This document shows positions 22,932 through 28,485 of a stretch of DNA of 28,485 nucleotides, piece after piece; position 1 is the stretch's first letter, and each line of letters starts with the position of its first letter. The notes under the pieces are model-generated. The model did no database searches, was not told the origin of the DNA, and saw only the letters and a list, made by a program, of their open reading frames with translations. The translations under genes and the position numbers were made by a program. This DNA comes from Deltaproteobacteria bacterium (GTDB lineage Bacteria > Desulfobacterota > Syntrophia > Syntrophales > UBA5619): the NCBI GenBank assembly GCA_026388345.1, contig JAPLJY010000171.1:1-28485 (forward strand), in the 5' to 3' direction.

Positions 22932-23402
22932 TCAACCCTTTTCCTTTCTTTCCCGTTCCTGAAGCCGTTTTTCAATCCAGAGGCAGACCCGCATCAGCAA
23001 GCCTTGACGTTGGGCGTAAACAGGAATTCCCAGCACACTGCCGGTGACCTCGCTCCGCTCATAGCAGTCCAGGATGATCGGCCGTTCGGCCGGACCGGTT
23101 CGATCGATCCGGTAACGGTAGAGGGAACCCCGGTGATAGTAAAAGGGGGGACGGCTCTGGTCGAAGGCCTCGATGCAGGCCTCGTCCGCTGCGGTGAGAA
23201 TCCTCCCGGTGCAGCCCGGGTCCGTCGATCCGTCCGCCGTCCCGCCGTTTCCGTAGAATCTACGTTTAAAATCAAGGAAGTCCCGGCGGTATTGTTCGAC
23301 AAAATACCGGTAGGCGTCCGGGTCGGTCTGAAAATATTTCTCGACCAGGCCGCTCGCCGCGATCTCCGCCTTGCCGGGCAGGGCATCCACCACGCGCATC
23401 AT
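22932..23402 (-). CDS. hypothetical protein
   Basis: 156 residues, not recognised. It is probably cytoplasmic, as there is no signal peptide or membrane segment. It is rich in Tyr, Phe, Arg and Asp (YFQTDPDAYRYFVEQYRRDF, then SRPPFYYHRGSLYRYRIDRT) and ends in a basic, helical tail (LWIEKRLQERERKEKG). Codon use matches the neighbours and the frame is clean, which supports it as a real gene. A frame on the opposite strand over the same bases (23004-23432) lacks any family feature. It is divergent from the small lipoprotein gene and appears to have its own promoter at about 23489-23517. Confidence 0.65.
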   Translation of the reverse strand: MMRVVDALPGKAEIAASGLVEKYFQTDPDAYRYFVEQYRRDFLDFKRRFYGNGGTADGSTDPGCTGRILTAADEACIEAFDQSRPPFYYHRGSLYRYRIDRTGPAERPIILDCYERSEVTGSVLGIPVYAQRQGLLMRVCLWIEKRLQERERKEKG

Positions 23403-23488
23403 CCGCTTTTTCTCCTCACCGACGCCGTTTAGACGCTTTTTTCAAGACCATCGCTTCTTCCGGCGAATAGACGCCGGTAGTAATCTTT

Positions 23489-23539
23489 CTAATATAATGA
23501 TGAAATTATCTTGACAAGCGAAAAGTTGTGATTTATTAA
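23489..23539. promoter_or_regulatory. divergent promoters with overlapping -35 boxes
   Basis: Plus strand: TTGACA (23511-23516), 17-base spacer, TATTAA (23534-23539), driving the lipoprotein gene. Minus strand: TTGTCA (complement of 23512-23517), 17-base spacer, TATTAG (complement of 23489-23494), driving the hypothetical gene. The -35 boxes overlap by five bases because TTGACAA is self-complementary to TTGTCAA. A CCGGCG/CGCCGG hairpin (23460-23465 and 23472-23477) lies in the minus-strand leader. Confidence 0.6.
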
Positions 23540-23598
23540 ATAACATCATTCAGAGGGAGATCCCTCAGTGCCACCATTTATAGAAAGGAGGTGCCCAA

Positions 23599-23784
23599 AT
23601 GAAGAAGGTATTTGCTGTCATTATTTCCCTGCTTTTTGTCGCGGCGTTATCCTTTGCAGTCGTAGGGTGCAAGAAAGCCGAAGAGCAGAAACCGGCTCCG
23701 ACCGCGGCCCCTGCCCCGGCCCCGGCCCCGGCGCCCGCGCCCGCGCCTGCCCCGGCCGCTCCGGCCGCTCCGGCGACAAAGTAA
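23599..23784 (+). CDS. small Pro/Ala-repeat lipoprotein
   Basis: 61 residues. The N-terminus is a lipoprotein signal (MKKVFAVIISLLF, then FAVVGC) with the lipidated Cys at residue 24. After a short charged stretch (KKAEEQK) the mature part is almost only Ala-Pro repeats, ending APAAPAAPATK. The mature protein is thus about 38 residues of extended, rigid polypeptide anchored to a membrane. A strong AAAGGAGGT ribosome site, a sigma-70-like promoter and a strong terminator surround it, so it is a self-contained and probably well-expressed transcription unit. Such peptides may act as cell-wall spacers or abundant small envelope lipoproteins; the actual role is unknown. A longer frame over the same bases (23568-23858) is a shadow. 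Confidence 0.8.
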   Translation: MKKVFAVIISLLFVAALSFAVVGCKKAEEQKPAPTAAPAPAPAPAPAPAPAPAAPAAPATK

Positions 23785-23811
23785 GAAAAGTTTCAATCGT
23801 CACGAAGAAGG

Positions 23812-23846
23812 AACCGGCCGAACAGCGATGTTCGGCCGGTTTTTTT
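23812..23846 (+). terminator. Rho-independent terminator of the small lipoprotein gene
   Basis: A perfect 12-bp stem (23812-23823 with 23830-23841), a 6-base loop and a run of T from 23840 to 23846. It lies 28 bases after the lipoprotein stop. Confidence 0.93.
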
Positions 23847-23981
23847 ATGCAGGCTTAGGGAAAAGCGCTCATACCGCGCTAAAACCTCGCCGCCCCGTGC
23901 GGAAAAAATCTGGACATCCGGCAAGAGAAGGTTTATGGAACGAAATATTTTATCCATTACCGGAAGTCATGAGAGGCCAGG

Positions 23982-25286
23982 ATGAGATTCGACATTGCCA
24001 AGAGCGGAAGCGGACTCGTTTACGAGATCCGTCATATCGTGAATGTAGCCAACCGGTTGAAGCGGTCGGGTGTGGAGGTGGTCTGGGAGAACATCGGCGA
24101 TCCCGTCCAGAAGGGGGAAAAGGTCCCCGAATGGATGCGGGAGGTCCTCGCCGACCTGCTGCGTGAAGACTGCGCCTACGGCTATTACCCGACGAAGGGG
24201 ATGGAAGCGACCCGCGAATTCCTCGCGGAAAAGGTCAATCGCCGCGGAAAGGCGCAGATCACGCCGGAAGAGATCATCTTCTTCAACGGCCTGGGCGATG
24301 CGATCGCCCGCGCCTACAGCGCGATCCGCGTCGATGCGCGGATCATCATGCCGGAACCGACCTACTCCACGCACCTCTTGGCGGAGGTTCTCCACGCCTC
24401 CTTTCCGCCGAACACCTACCGGATGAACCCCTACTGCGACTGGTCCCCGGACATCAACGAGTTGGAGCGGAAGGTGAAGAGCCACAAGGCGATCGTCGGC
24501 ATCCTCGTCATCAACCCCGACAACCCGACCGGCTACGTCTATCCGGAGGAGACGCTCACACGGATCGTCGATATCGCCCGCCGCTACGACCTCTTTCTGA
24601 TCTTCGACGAGACCTATCAGAATATCATCTTCAACGGAAAAAAGACGGTTCCGCTGTCCGACATCGTCGGCGAGGTCCCGGCGATCTCGATGAAGGGGAT
24701 ATCGAAGGAGTTTCCCTGGCCCGGTTCCCGCTGCGGCTGGATGGAGGTCCACAATGCCGATAAGGATGAGACCTTTGCCCGCTATATCGATGCGATCCTG
24801 ACCCAGAAGATGTCAGAGGTCTGCTCCACGACGCTCCCCCAAATGGCGATCCCACGGATCATGGCCCACCCGGAGTACCAGCCCTACCTGCAAGAAAGAC
24901 TCCGCCACTATGAAAAGCTCTCCAACATCGCCTATGGGCTCCTCAAGGACCTCCCCTATGTGATGGTGAACCGGACCTGCGGCGCATTCTACATGACGGT
25001 GGTCTTCAACGAGGCGGTCCTCAACAACCGCCAGCGCCTGCCGATTCCGCAGGAGGATGTCCGGACCTACATTGAAAGCCTGGTTGCGGAACCGATCGAA
25101 CCCGACAAGCGCTTCGTCTATTATCTCCTCGGCGCCACCGGGATCTGCGTGATCCCGCTGACCTCCTTCTTCACCGACCTGCCCGGTTTCCGGATGACGC
25201 TGCTCGATCGGGACGAGGCGAAGTTCGAACATGTCGTCCGGACCCTCGGCGAGAAGATCGTCCAGTACGTCGAATCGACGCGGTAG
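23982..25286 (+). CDS. pyridoxal-phosphate-dependent aminotransferase, class I/II
   Basis: 434 residues with fold type I motifs. GYYPTKGMEATREFLA (67-82) and FFNGLGDAIARAYS precede the cofactor site. NPDNPTG lies at 178-184, FDETY at 208-212 holds the PLP-ring Asp209, SKEFPWPGSR at 241-250 holds the likely Schiff-base Lys242 and phosphate-binding Arg250, and FRMTLL near the C-terminus holds the substrate carboxylate Arg. It is somewhat longer than a typical 390-400-residue enzyme and begins with FDIAKSGSGLVYEIRHIV, a feature of a less studied subgroup. It moves an amino group between an amino acid and a keto acid; substrates cannot be read. The start at 23982 follows GAGGCCAGG. It appears monocistronic, with a REP-like element behind it. 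The 135 bases before it show no gene. Confidence 0.9.
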   Translation: MRFDIAKSGSGLVYEIRHIVNVANRLKRSGVEVVWENIGDPVQKGEKVPEWMREVLADLLREDCAYGYYPTKGMEATREFLAEKVNRRGKAQITPEEIIFFNGLGDAIARAYSAIRVDARIIMPEPTYSTHLLAEVLHASFPPNTYRMNPYCDWSPDINELERKVKSHKAIVGILVINPDNPTGYVYPEETLTRIVDIARRYDLFLIFDETYQNIIFNGKKTVPLSDIVGEVPAISMKGISKEFPWPGSRCGWMEVHNADKDETFARYIDAILTQKMSEVCSTTLPQMAIPRIMAHPEYQPYLQERLRHYEKLSNIAYGLLKDLPYVMVNRTCGAFYMTVVFNEAVLNNRQRLPIPQEDVRTYIESLVAEPIEPDKRFVYYLLGATGICVIPLTSFFTDLPGFRMTLLDRDEAKFEHVVRTLGEKIVQYVESTR

Positions 25287-25302
25287 GAAAGTAGAGACAT
25301 CT

Positions 25303-25362
25303 GGAAAATTAGGGACAGCTCATTGTTTTTCAAGGGAAAATAGGGAGCTGTCCCCATTTTCC
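25303..25362. repeat. REP-like palindrome after the aminotransferase gene
   Basis: The left arm (25303-25321) contains AGGGACAGCTC and the right arm (25345-25362) contains GAGCTGTCCCC. The arms are nearly reverse complementary over about 18 bases, with AAAAT/ATTTT at the outer ends. This GGGACAGCTCC-type palindrome resembles dispersed elements I know from deltaproteobacterial genomes. It sits between converging genes and could also act as a two-way terminator. Confidence 0.6.
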
Positions 25363-25387
25363 GTGCGTTGCCCCTTATTTCTACTCT

Positions 25388-26173
25388 CTACTTGATCAGA
25401 CGTCTGCGCATTTTGTAAAGCGCCAGCGGAAAGGCCGCCGCGGCAAAGGCGGCAAGGTAGCCGATTCCCGGCAGGAGTCCGGCGTCGATCCGGCCGTTCG
25501 TGAAGGCCCGCGCAAGTTCGGCCAAGTGGGTGAGCGGGAGGAAGGCGGCCGTCGTCTGCGCCCAGCCGGGGAGGTTCTCGACGGGGAAGAAGGTTCCGCT
25601 GAAGAGGAACATCGGCGTGATGAAGAGAAAGACCGGCAGGTTGAAGAGCTCGATGTTCGGGACGAGCGCCGTGCAGACCATCCCGGCCGCGCCGAAGGCG
25701 AGCCCCCCCAGGAAGGCGAGCGGCAACAAAAGGAGCCCCTCCGGGTAGCGGATCAGGCCGAAGAAACTGATCACGACCATCATGATTGCCGTCGCGATCA
25801 CCGCCTTGGTCGCCCCCCAGATGATCTCGCCTGCGATGATCTCCTCTACGGTAAGCGGCGTCGCCATCATCGCGTCAAAGGTCTTCTGGTAGTACATCCG
25901 GACGAACGAGGCGTAGGTGTTCTCGAAGAAGGAGCTGTTCATCACCGTGATCGCGATGAGCGCCGGGGCGATGAACCGGACGTAGGAGATCTCCTCCCCT
26001 CCGTAGCGGATGTTTCCCACGAGCGCGCCCAGACCGACGCCGAAGGCGAGCAGGTAGAAGAGCGGCTCGAACAACGGGGGGATGAAGCTGATCTTCCAGC
26101 TCTGCCGATAGACGGTCAGATTCCTCTGCCAGACCCGGAAAAATCGGCGGGAGAGCGGCGGATAGAGTTTCAT
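25388..26173 (-). CDS. ABC-2-type export permease (NodJ-like)
   Basis: 261 residues with six membrane segments in the ABC-2 layout. After an amphipathic N-terminus (RRFFRVWQRNLTVYRQSWK) the first helix is PLFEPLFYLLAFGVGLGALV. ENTYASFVRMYYQKTFDAMM and TPLTVEEIIAGEIIWG match the NodJ/drug-export group, as does FSGTFFPVENLPGWAQ before the last segments. AGGAGGTAAGCGC precedes the ATG, a strong ribosome site. It should form the inner-membrane channel with the ATPase encoded upstream on the same strand, exporting a lipid, glycan, drug or similar compound. The 205-base gap from the ATPase gene holds a large palindrome, unusual for partner subunits. Confidence 0.9.
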   Translation of the reverse strand: MKLYPPLSRRFFRVWQRNLTVYRQSWKISFIPPLFEPLFYLLAFGVGLGALVGNIRYGGEEISYVRFIAPALIAITVMNSSFFENTYASFVRMYYQKTFDAMMATPLTVEEIIAGEIIWGATKAVIATAIMMVVISFFGLIRYPEGLLLLPLAFLGGLAFGAAGMVCTALVPNIELFNLPVFLFITPMFLFSGTFFPVENLPGWAQTTAAFLPLTHLAELARAFTNGRIDAGLLPGIGYLAAFAAAAFPLALYKMRRRLIK

Positions 26174-26196
26174 GCGCTTACCTCCTCTACCTCATT

Positions 26197-26372
26197 CGAA
26201 AAACAGATCCCGGAAGCGCGCATTGGAGATTTTTTCGGGGTACCCTGCCCCCGCAGCGTAGCGCCCGCCGGGAAAACTGTCTGAGCGCCGAAGGCGCGAG
26301 TTTTTTCCCGGCAGCGAAGCGAGGAGGCGCAGGGTCGAAAAAAGATCCGCGCGCGGAGGGATCTGTTTTTCG
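26197..26372. repeat. 176-bp compound palindrome between ABC exporter ATPase and permease genes
   Basis: Successive paired segments, from outside in: a 15-bp perfect outer stem (26197-26211 with 26358-26372); GCGCGC (26216-26221) with a matching run near 26349-26354; TTTTTTCG (26230-26237) with CGAAAAAA (26336-26343); ACCCTGC (26242-26248) with GCAGGGT (26329-26335); GCCGGG plus A-run plus CT (26267-26278) with AGT-run CCCGGC (26299-26312); and a central GCGCC-GAA-GGCGC hairpin (26285-26297). Transcribed, it would fold into one long, bulged stem. No ORF of family type lies inside. Confidence 0.85.
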
Positions 26373-26378
26373 TAAATT

Positions 26379-27296
26379 TCATTCTCGCAGCTCCCTCCCC
26401 GTCAGCCGCAGAAACACGTCCTCCAGCGTCGCCATCCGCATGACGCACCCCCCATTATCGCAGAAACGTTCTTCGATCTCCCGGTAGAGGGCGGCTCCGT
26501 CCTCCACATCGACGATCAGCCGGTGACCGATGTTCTCGAAGACGGTCCCTCGTTCGCGGAGGAATGCCGGCAGCCCCTCCGCCGGGTCCGCGACCTCGAT
26601 CACATGGCGGCCGACATGAAGGCGGACCAGTTCGGCCGGCTTCCCCTCGACGAGGAGGCGCCCCCGGTCCATGATGATCAGCCGGTCGCAGAGGCGGGCG
26701 GCCTCGTCCATGTAGTGGGTTGTCAGCAGAATGGAAAGCCCGTCCGCCCTGAGCTCCTCCAGACGCTCCCAAACCTGGTGGCGCGACTGGGGGTCGAGGC
26801 CGGTCGTCGGCTCGTCGAGGATGAGGAGCTCCGGCCGGTTGAGAAGCGCGCGGGCCATGACGAGACGCCGGATCATCCCTCCGGAGAGGTCCAGCGCCCG
26901 GGCGTTTTCCCGGTGGTCGAGGGCCATGAAACGCAGGAGCTCCCGGGAGCGCCGCGTCGCCTCGGCCTCGGGGATATTGAAGTAGCGGGCGAAGACCTCG
27001 AGGTTCTGGAGGACGGTGAGATCCGGATCGATGTTGTTCTCCTGCTGGCAGACGCCGATTCGGGACTTCACCGCGCGCGCCTGCCGGGTGATGTCGAGGC
27101 CGAAGACCCGGAGCGTCCCCCCGCTCGGCGGGGAAAAGGCGAAGACCATCCGGATCGTGGAGGTTTTCCCCGCCCCGTTGGGGCCGAGGATCCCGAAGCA
27201 CTCCCCGGCGGCGACCGAAAAGGAGAGGTCATCGACGGCGACGAGCGCCCCGAAGGTCTTACGGAGGTGTTCCGCCTCGATGACCGCGTTCAACAA
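26379..27296 (-). CDS. ABC transporter ATP-binding protein (NodI/CcmA-like exporter ATPase)
   Basis: 305 residues. Walker A GPNGAGKTS is at 38-46. Other motifs are QQENNIDPDLTVLQNLEVFA, the variant signature LSGGMIRRLVMARALLN, Walker B LLILDEPTTGLDP and the switch His in LLTTHYMDEAARLCD. A C-terminal extension of about 80 residues (from about 225) is typical of NodI/DrrA-type exporter ATPases. The start appears to be TTG at 27296, or the next TTG at 27293, overlapping the end of the upstream LarA-family gene by several bases. It is therefore translationally coupled to that gene. It powers the ABC-2 permease encoded after the palindrome. The exported substrate is unknown. Confidence 0.92.
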   Translation of the reverse strand: MLNAVIEAEHLRKTFGALVAVDDLSFSVAAGECFGILGPNGAGKTSTIRMVFAFSPPSGGTLRVFGLDITRQARAVKSRIGVCQQENNIDPDLTVLQNLEVFARYFNIPEAEATRRSRELLRFMALDHRENARALDLSGGMIRRLVMARALLNRPELLILDEPTTGLDPQSRHQVWERLEELRADGLSILLTTHYMDEAARLCDRLIIMDRGRLLVEGKPAELVRLHVGRHVIEVADPAEGLPAFLRERGTVFENIGHRLIVDVEDGAALYREIEERFCDNGGCVMRMATLEDVFLRLTGRELRE

Positions 27297-28485
27297 GCAG
27301 CCGCCTTTCCCGTTTTGAGATACGGGATCGCGTAGGGCCCCTCCCGGATAAAGGCGACCGCGGGTTCGACGCCCCTCTTCCGGTAATCGGCCACGGCGAA
27401 ACGGAGGGCGTTTTCGACCATCTCCCGGACCGCCGCGGCCGGGTCATCCCCCGTTTCCGCATGCAGAAAGTCGAGGCCGCACTGACCGGGGATCAGGCAG
27501 TAATCCCCGCGTGGGATGGTGTGCGTGCAGTAGATGAAATCTTTTTCATCGATCTTCCGGAAGACCTTTGCCCACATCTCCGGCTCCCACTGGTCCTTCG
27601 TAAAGCGCCACCCGGGGGCCTCGATCATGTGCATGTAGTGATCGGTCCCCTGGATCTTGAGCATGTGGAGGAGGATTTTGTATTCCGGCCCGCCGATCGG
27701 CTCCTCATCGCGGTTGTCGGTGGCGACGATCAGGATCCCTCCCTTCCGGATCGCCGGGAGGGCGTTGTGGGCGGCCTTTACCGCCTGGTAGTGGTTCCGG
27801 CCGACATAGCCGCCGTGGGTGAGGATGATATCGTATTCGCGCTCCACGGGGACGGAAACATACTCCCGGACGAGTGCGCCCGCCGCATCATGGGCCGCCT
27901 CGAGATCCCCGGCAAACACGCCGGTCAGATGCATGTCCCGGTCGAGTGTTGCGTTCACGATGAAATCGACGCCCACCGTCCGGGCGATCGCCAGGGACTC
28001 CTCGTGACAGGGGTTCCCTTGAAGGATCAGGTTTTGCGCAAAGGGGGATTCGAGGAAGGCGGGGCTGTGGAACTTTTCGATGGTTCTTTTGTCGACGAGA
28101 CCCGGGCAGATCGCCTTGCGCCCACCGGAGAGCCCCGCCATGAAATGGCTCTCCACGAGGCCCGTGGCGATCCGGAGATCGGCCCGGAAAAAGGCGCTGT
28201 TCACGAAGACGTCGCCGCCGGTCGCGCTCTTTCCGATGAAGGTGAGCGAGGCCTCGTCCTCGCAGTCATGGTCGATGACCGGGTAATCCCGGAGGATATC
28301 CTCGCCGAACATTTCGGCCCGTTCGTCGGCGGTGCTCGGCCGGTGCATGCCGTTGCCGATGACGATTCGGATGTTTTTCCGGGAAATTCCTTCCGCCTCC
28401 AGGCGGTTCAACAAAGGCCGGAGCAGGCCGTTTCCCCCGCGGTAGGGGACGGGGCGGGTGATGTCGGAGACAGTCACCGCTGCGG
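27290..28485 (-). CDS. larA: LarA-family nickel-dependent lactate racemase-like protein (5' end outside window)
   Basis: The frame is open to the window end. About 397 residues are visible, and the GTG at 28477 is internal because DITRPVP, a family motif, follows directly. Key residues are in place: the His in GNGMHRPS (45 counted from that GTG), His111 and Lys121 in ESHFMAGLSGGRKA, and His137. Their spacings of 66, 10 and 16 equal those of His108, His174, Lys184 and His200 in Lactobacillus plantarum LarA, so about 63 N-terminal residues are missing. These residues bind the nickel-pincer cofactor. The protein may racemise lactate or another 2-hydroxyacid; LarA homologues differ in substrate. 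Cofactor genes larB, larC and larE are not in the window. Its stop overlaps the ATPase start. Confidence 0.88.
   Translation of the reverse strand, partial: AAVTVSDITRPVPYRGGNGLLRPLLNRLEAEGISRKNIRIVIGNGMHRPSTADERAEMFGEDILRDYPVIDHDCEDEASLTFIGKSATGGDVFVNSAFFRADLRIATGLVESHFMAGLSGGRKAICPGLVDKRTIEKFHSPAFLESPFAQNLILQGNPCHEESLAIARTVGVDFIVNATLDRDMHLTGVFAGDLEAAHDAAGALVREYVSVPVEREYDIILTHGGYVGRNHYQAVKAAHNALPAIRKGGILIVATDNRDEEPIGGPEYKILLHMLKIQGTDHYMHMIEAPGWRFTKDQWEPEMWAKVFRKIDEKDFIYCTHTIPRGDYCLIPGQCGLDFLHAETGDDPAAAVREMVENALRFAVADYRKRGVEPAVAFIREGPYAIPYLKTGKAAAC

Noticed and set aside
23568..23858. 96-codon frame overlapping the small lipoprotein
   Set aside because: It lacks a ribosome site and runs through the terminator hairpin; the lipoprotein frame has a signal, lipobox and GGAGGT.
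26455..27335. Long frames on both strands over the exporter ATPase gene
   Set aside because: Arg/Pro/Gly-rich or acidic shadow frames; Walker and signature motifs occur only in the 26379-27296 frame.

Overview
The window reads as chromosomal DNA from an anaerobic or facultatively anaerobic bacterium. My best guess is a Desulfobacterota/Deltaproteobacteria lineage such as the Syntrophales. The guess rests on gene content: an oxygen-sensitive 4-hydroxybutyryl-CoA dehydratase, a tripartite tricarboxylate transporter, a soluble glycolate-oxidase-type complex, LarA-family proteins, an HD-GYP protein, and short palindromic repeats between genes. No rRNA, tRNA, CRISPR array or intact insertion sequence is visible, so the taxonomic statement is inference only.

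Left region (about 1-18.1 kb, nearly all + strand) is a catabolic and uptake region. It starts with the 3' part of a 4-hydroxybutyryl-CoA dehydratase gene and a protein of unknown function with a cysteine-rich tail. A complete tripartite tricarboxylate transporter follows in the order tctC, tctB, tctA, with a terminator-like hairpin after tctC. Next come an exported TIM-barrel protein of the sugar phosphate isomerase/epimerase type, a short aldolase-like remnant, a glycolate/2-hydroxyacid dehydrogenase iron-sulfur subunit (glcF), and a fused flavoprotein (glcD+glcE). A branched-chain amino acid-type ABC transporter follows as livK, livH, a fused livM-livG, and livF. The region ends with an altronate-dehydratase-like gene (UxaA family) and a LarA-like (DUF2088) gene broken by an exact 148-bp tandem duplication plus a one-base deletion. 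I infer that the region serves import and oxidation of hydroxy or sugar acids.

Middle (about 18.1-19.7 kb, - strand) holds an unrecognised coding remnant and an HD-GYP cyclic-di-GMP phosphodiesterase.

Right region (19.7-28.5 kb, visibly more GC-rich, mostly - strand) holds ribonuclease D and a biotin ECF transporter operon transcribed bioY-bioM-bioN. It also has a small hypothetical protein, a tiny Pro/Ala-rich lipoprotein on the + strand with its own promoter and terminator, and a class I/II aminotransferase (+). The end is a LarA-family gene, cut by the window edge, which runs into an ABC-2-type export ATPase and permease. The ATPase and permease are separated by a 176-bp compound palindrome. 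The hypothetical gene and the lipoprotein gene are divergent and appear to use promoters whose -35 boxes overlap.

Most striking observations: the dissected LarA-like pseudogene, the 176-bp palindromic element, two multi-domain fusions (GlcD-GlcE and LivM-LivG), an exported member of a normally cytoplasmic isomerase family, and an uncharacterised protein next to the dehydratase. I do not see a clear new defence or mobile system.
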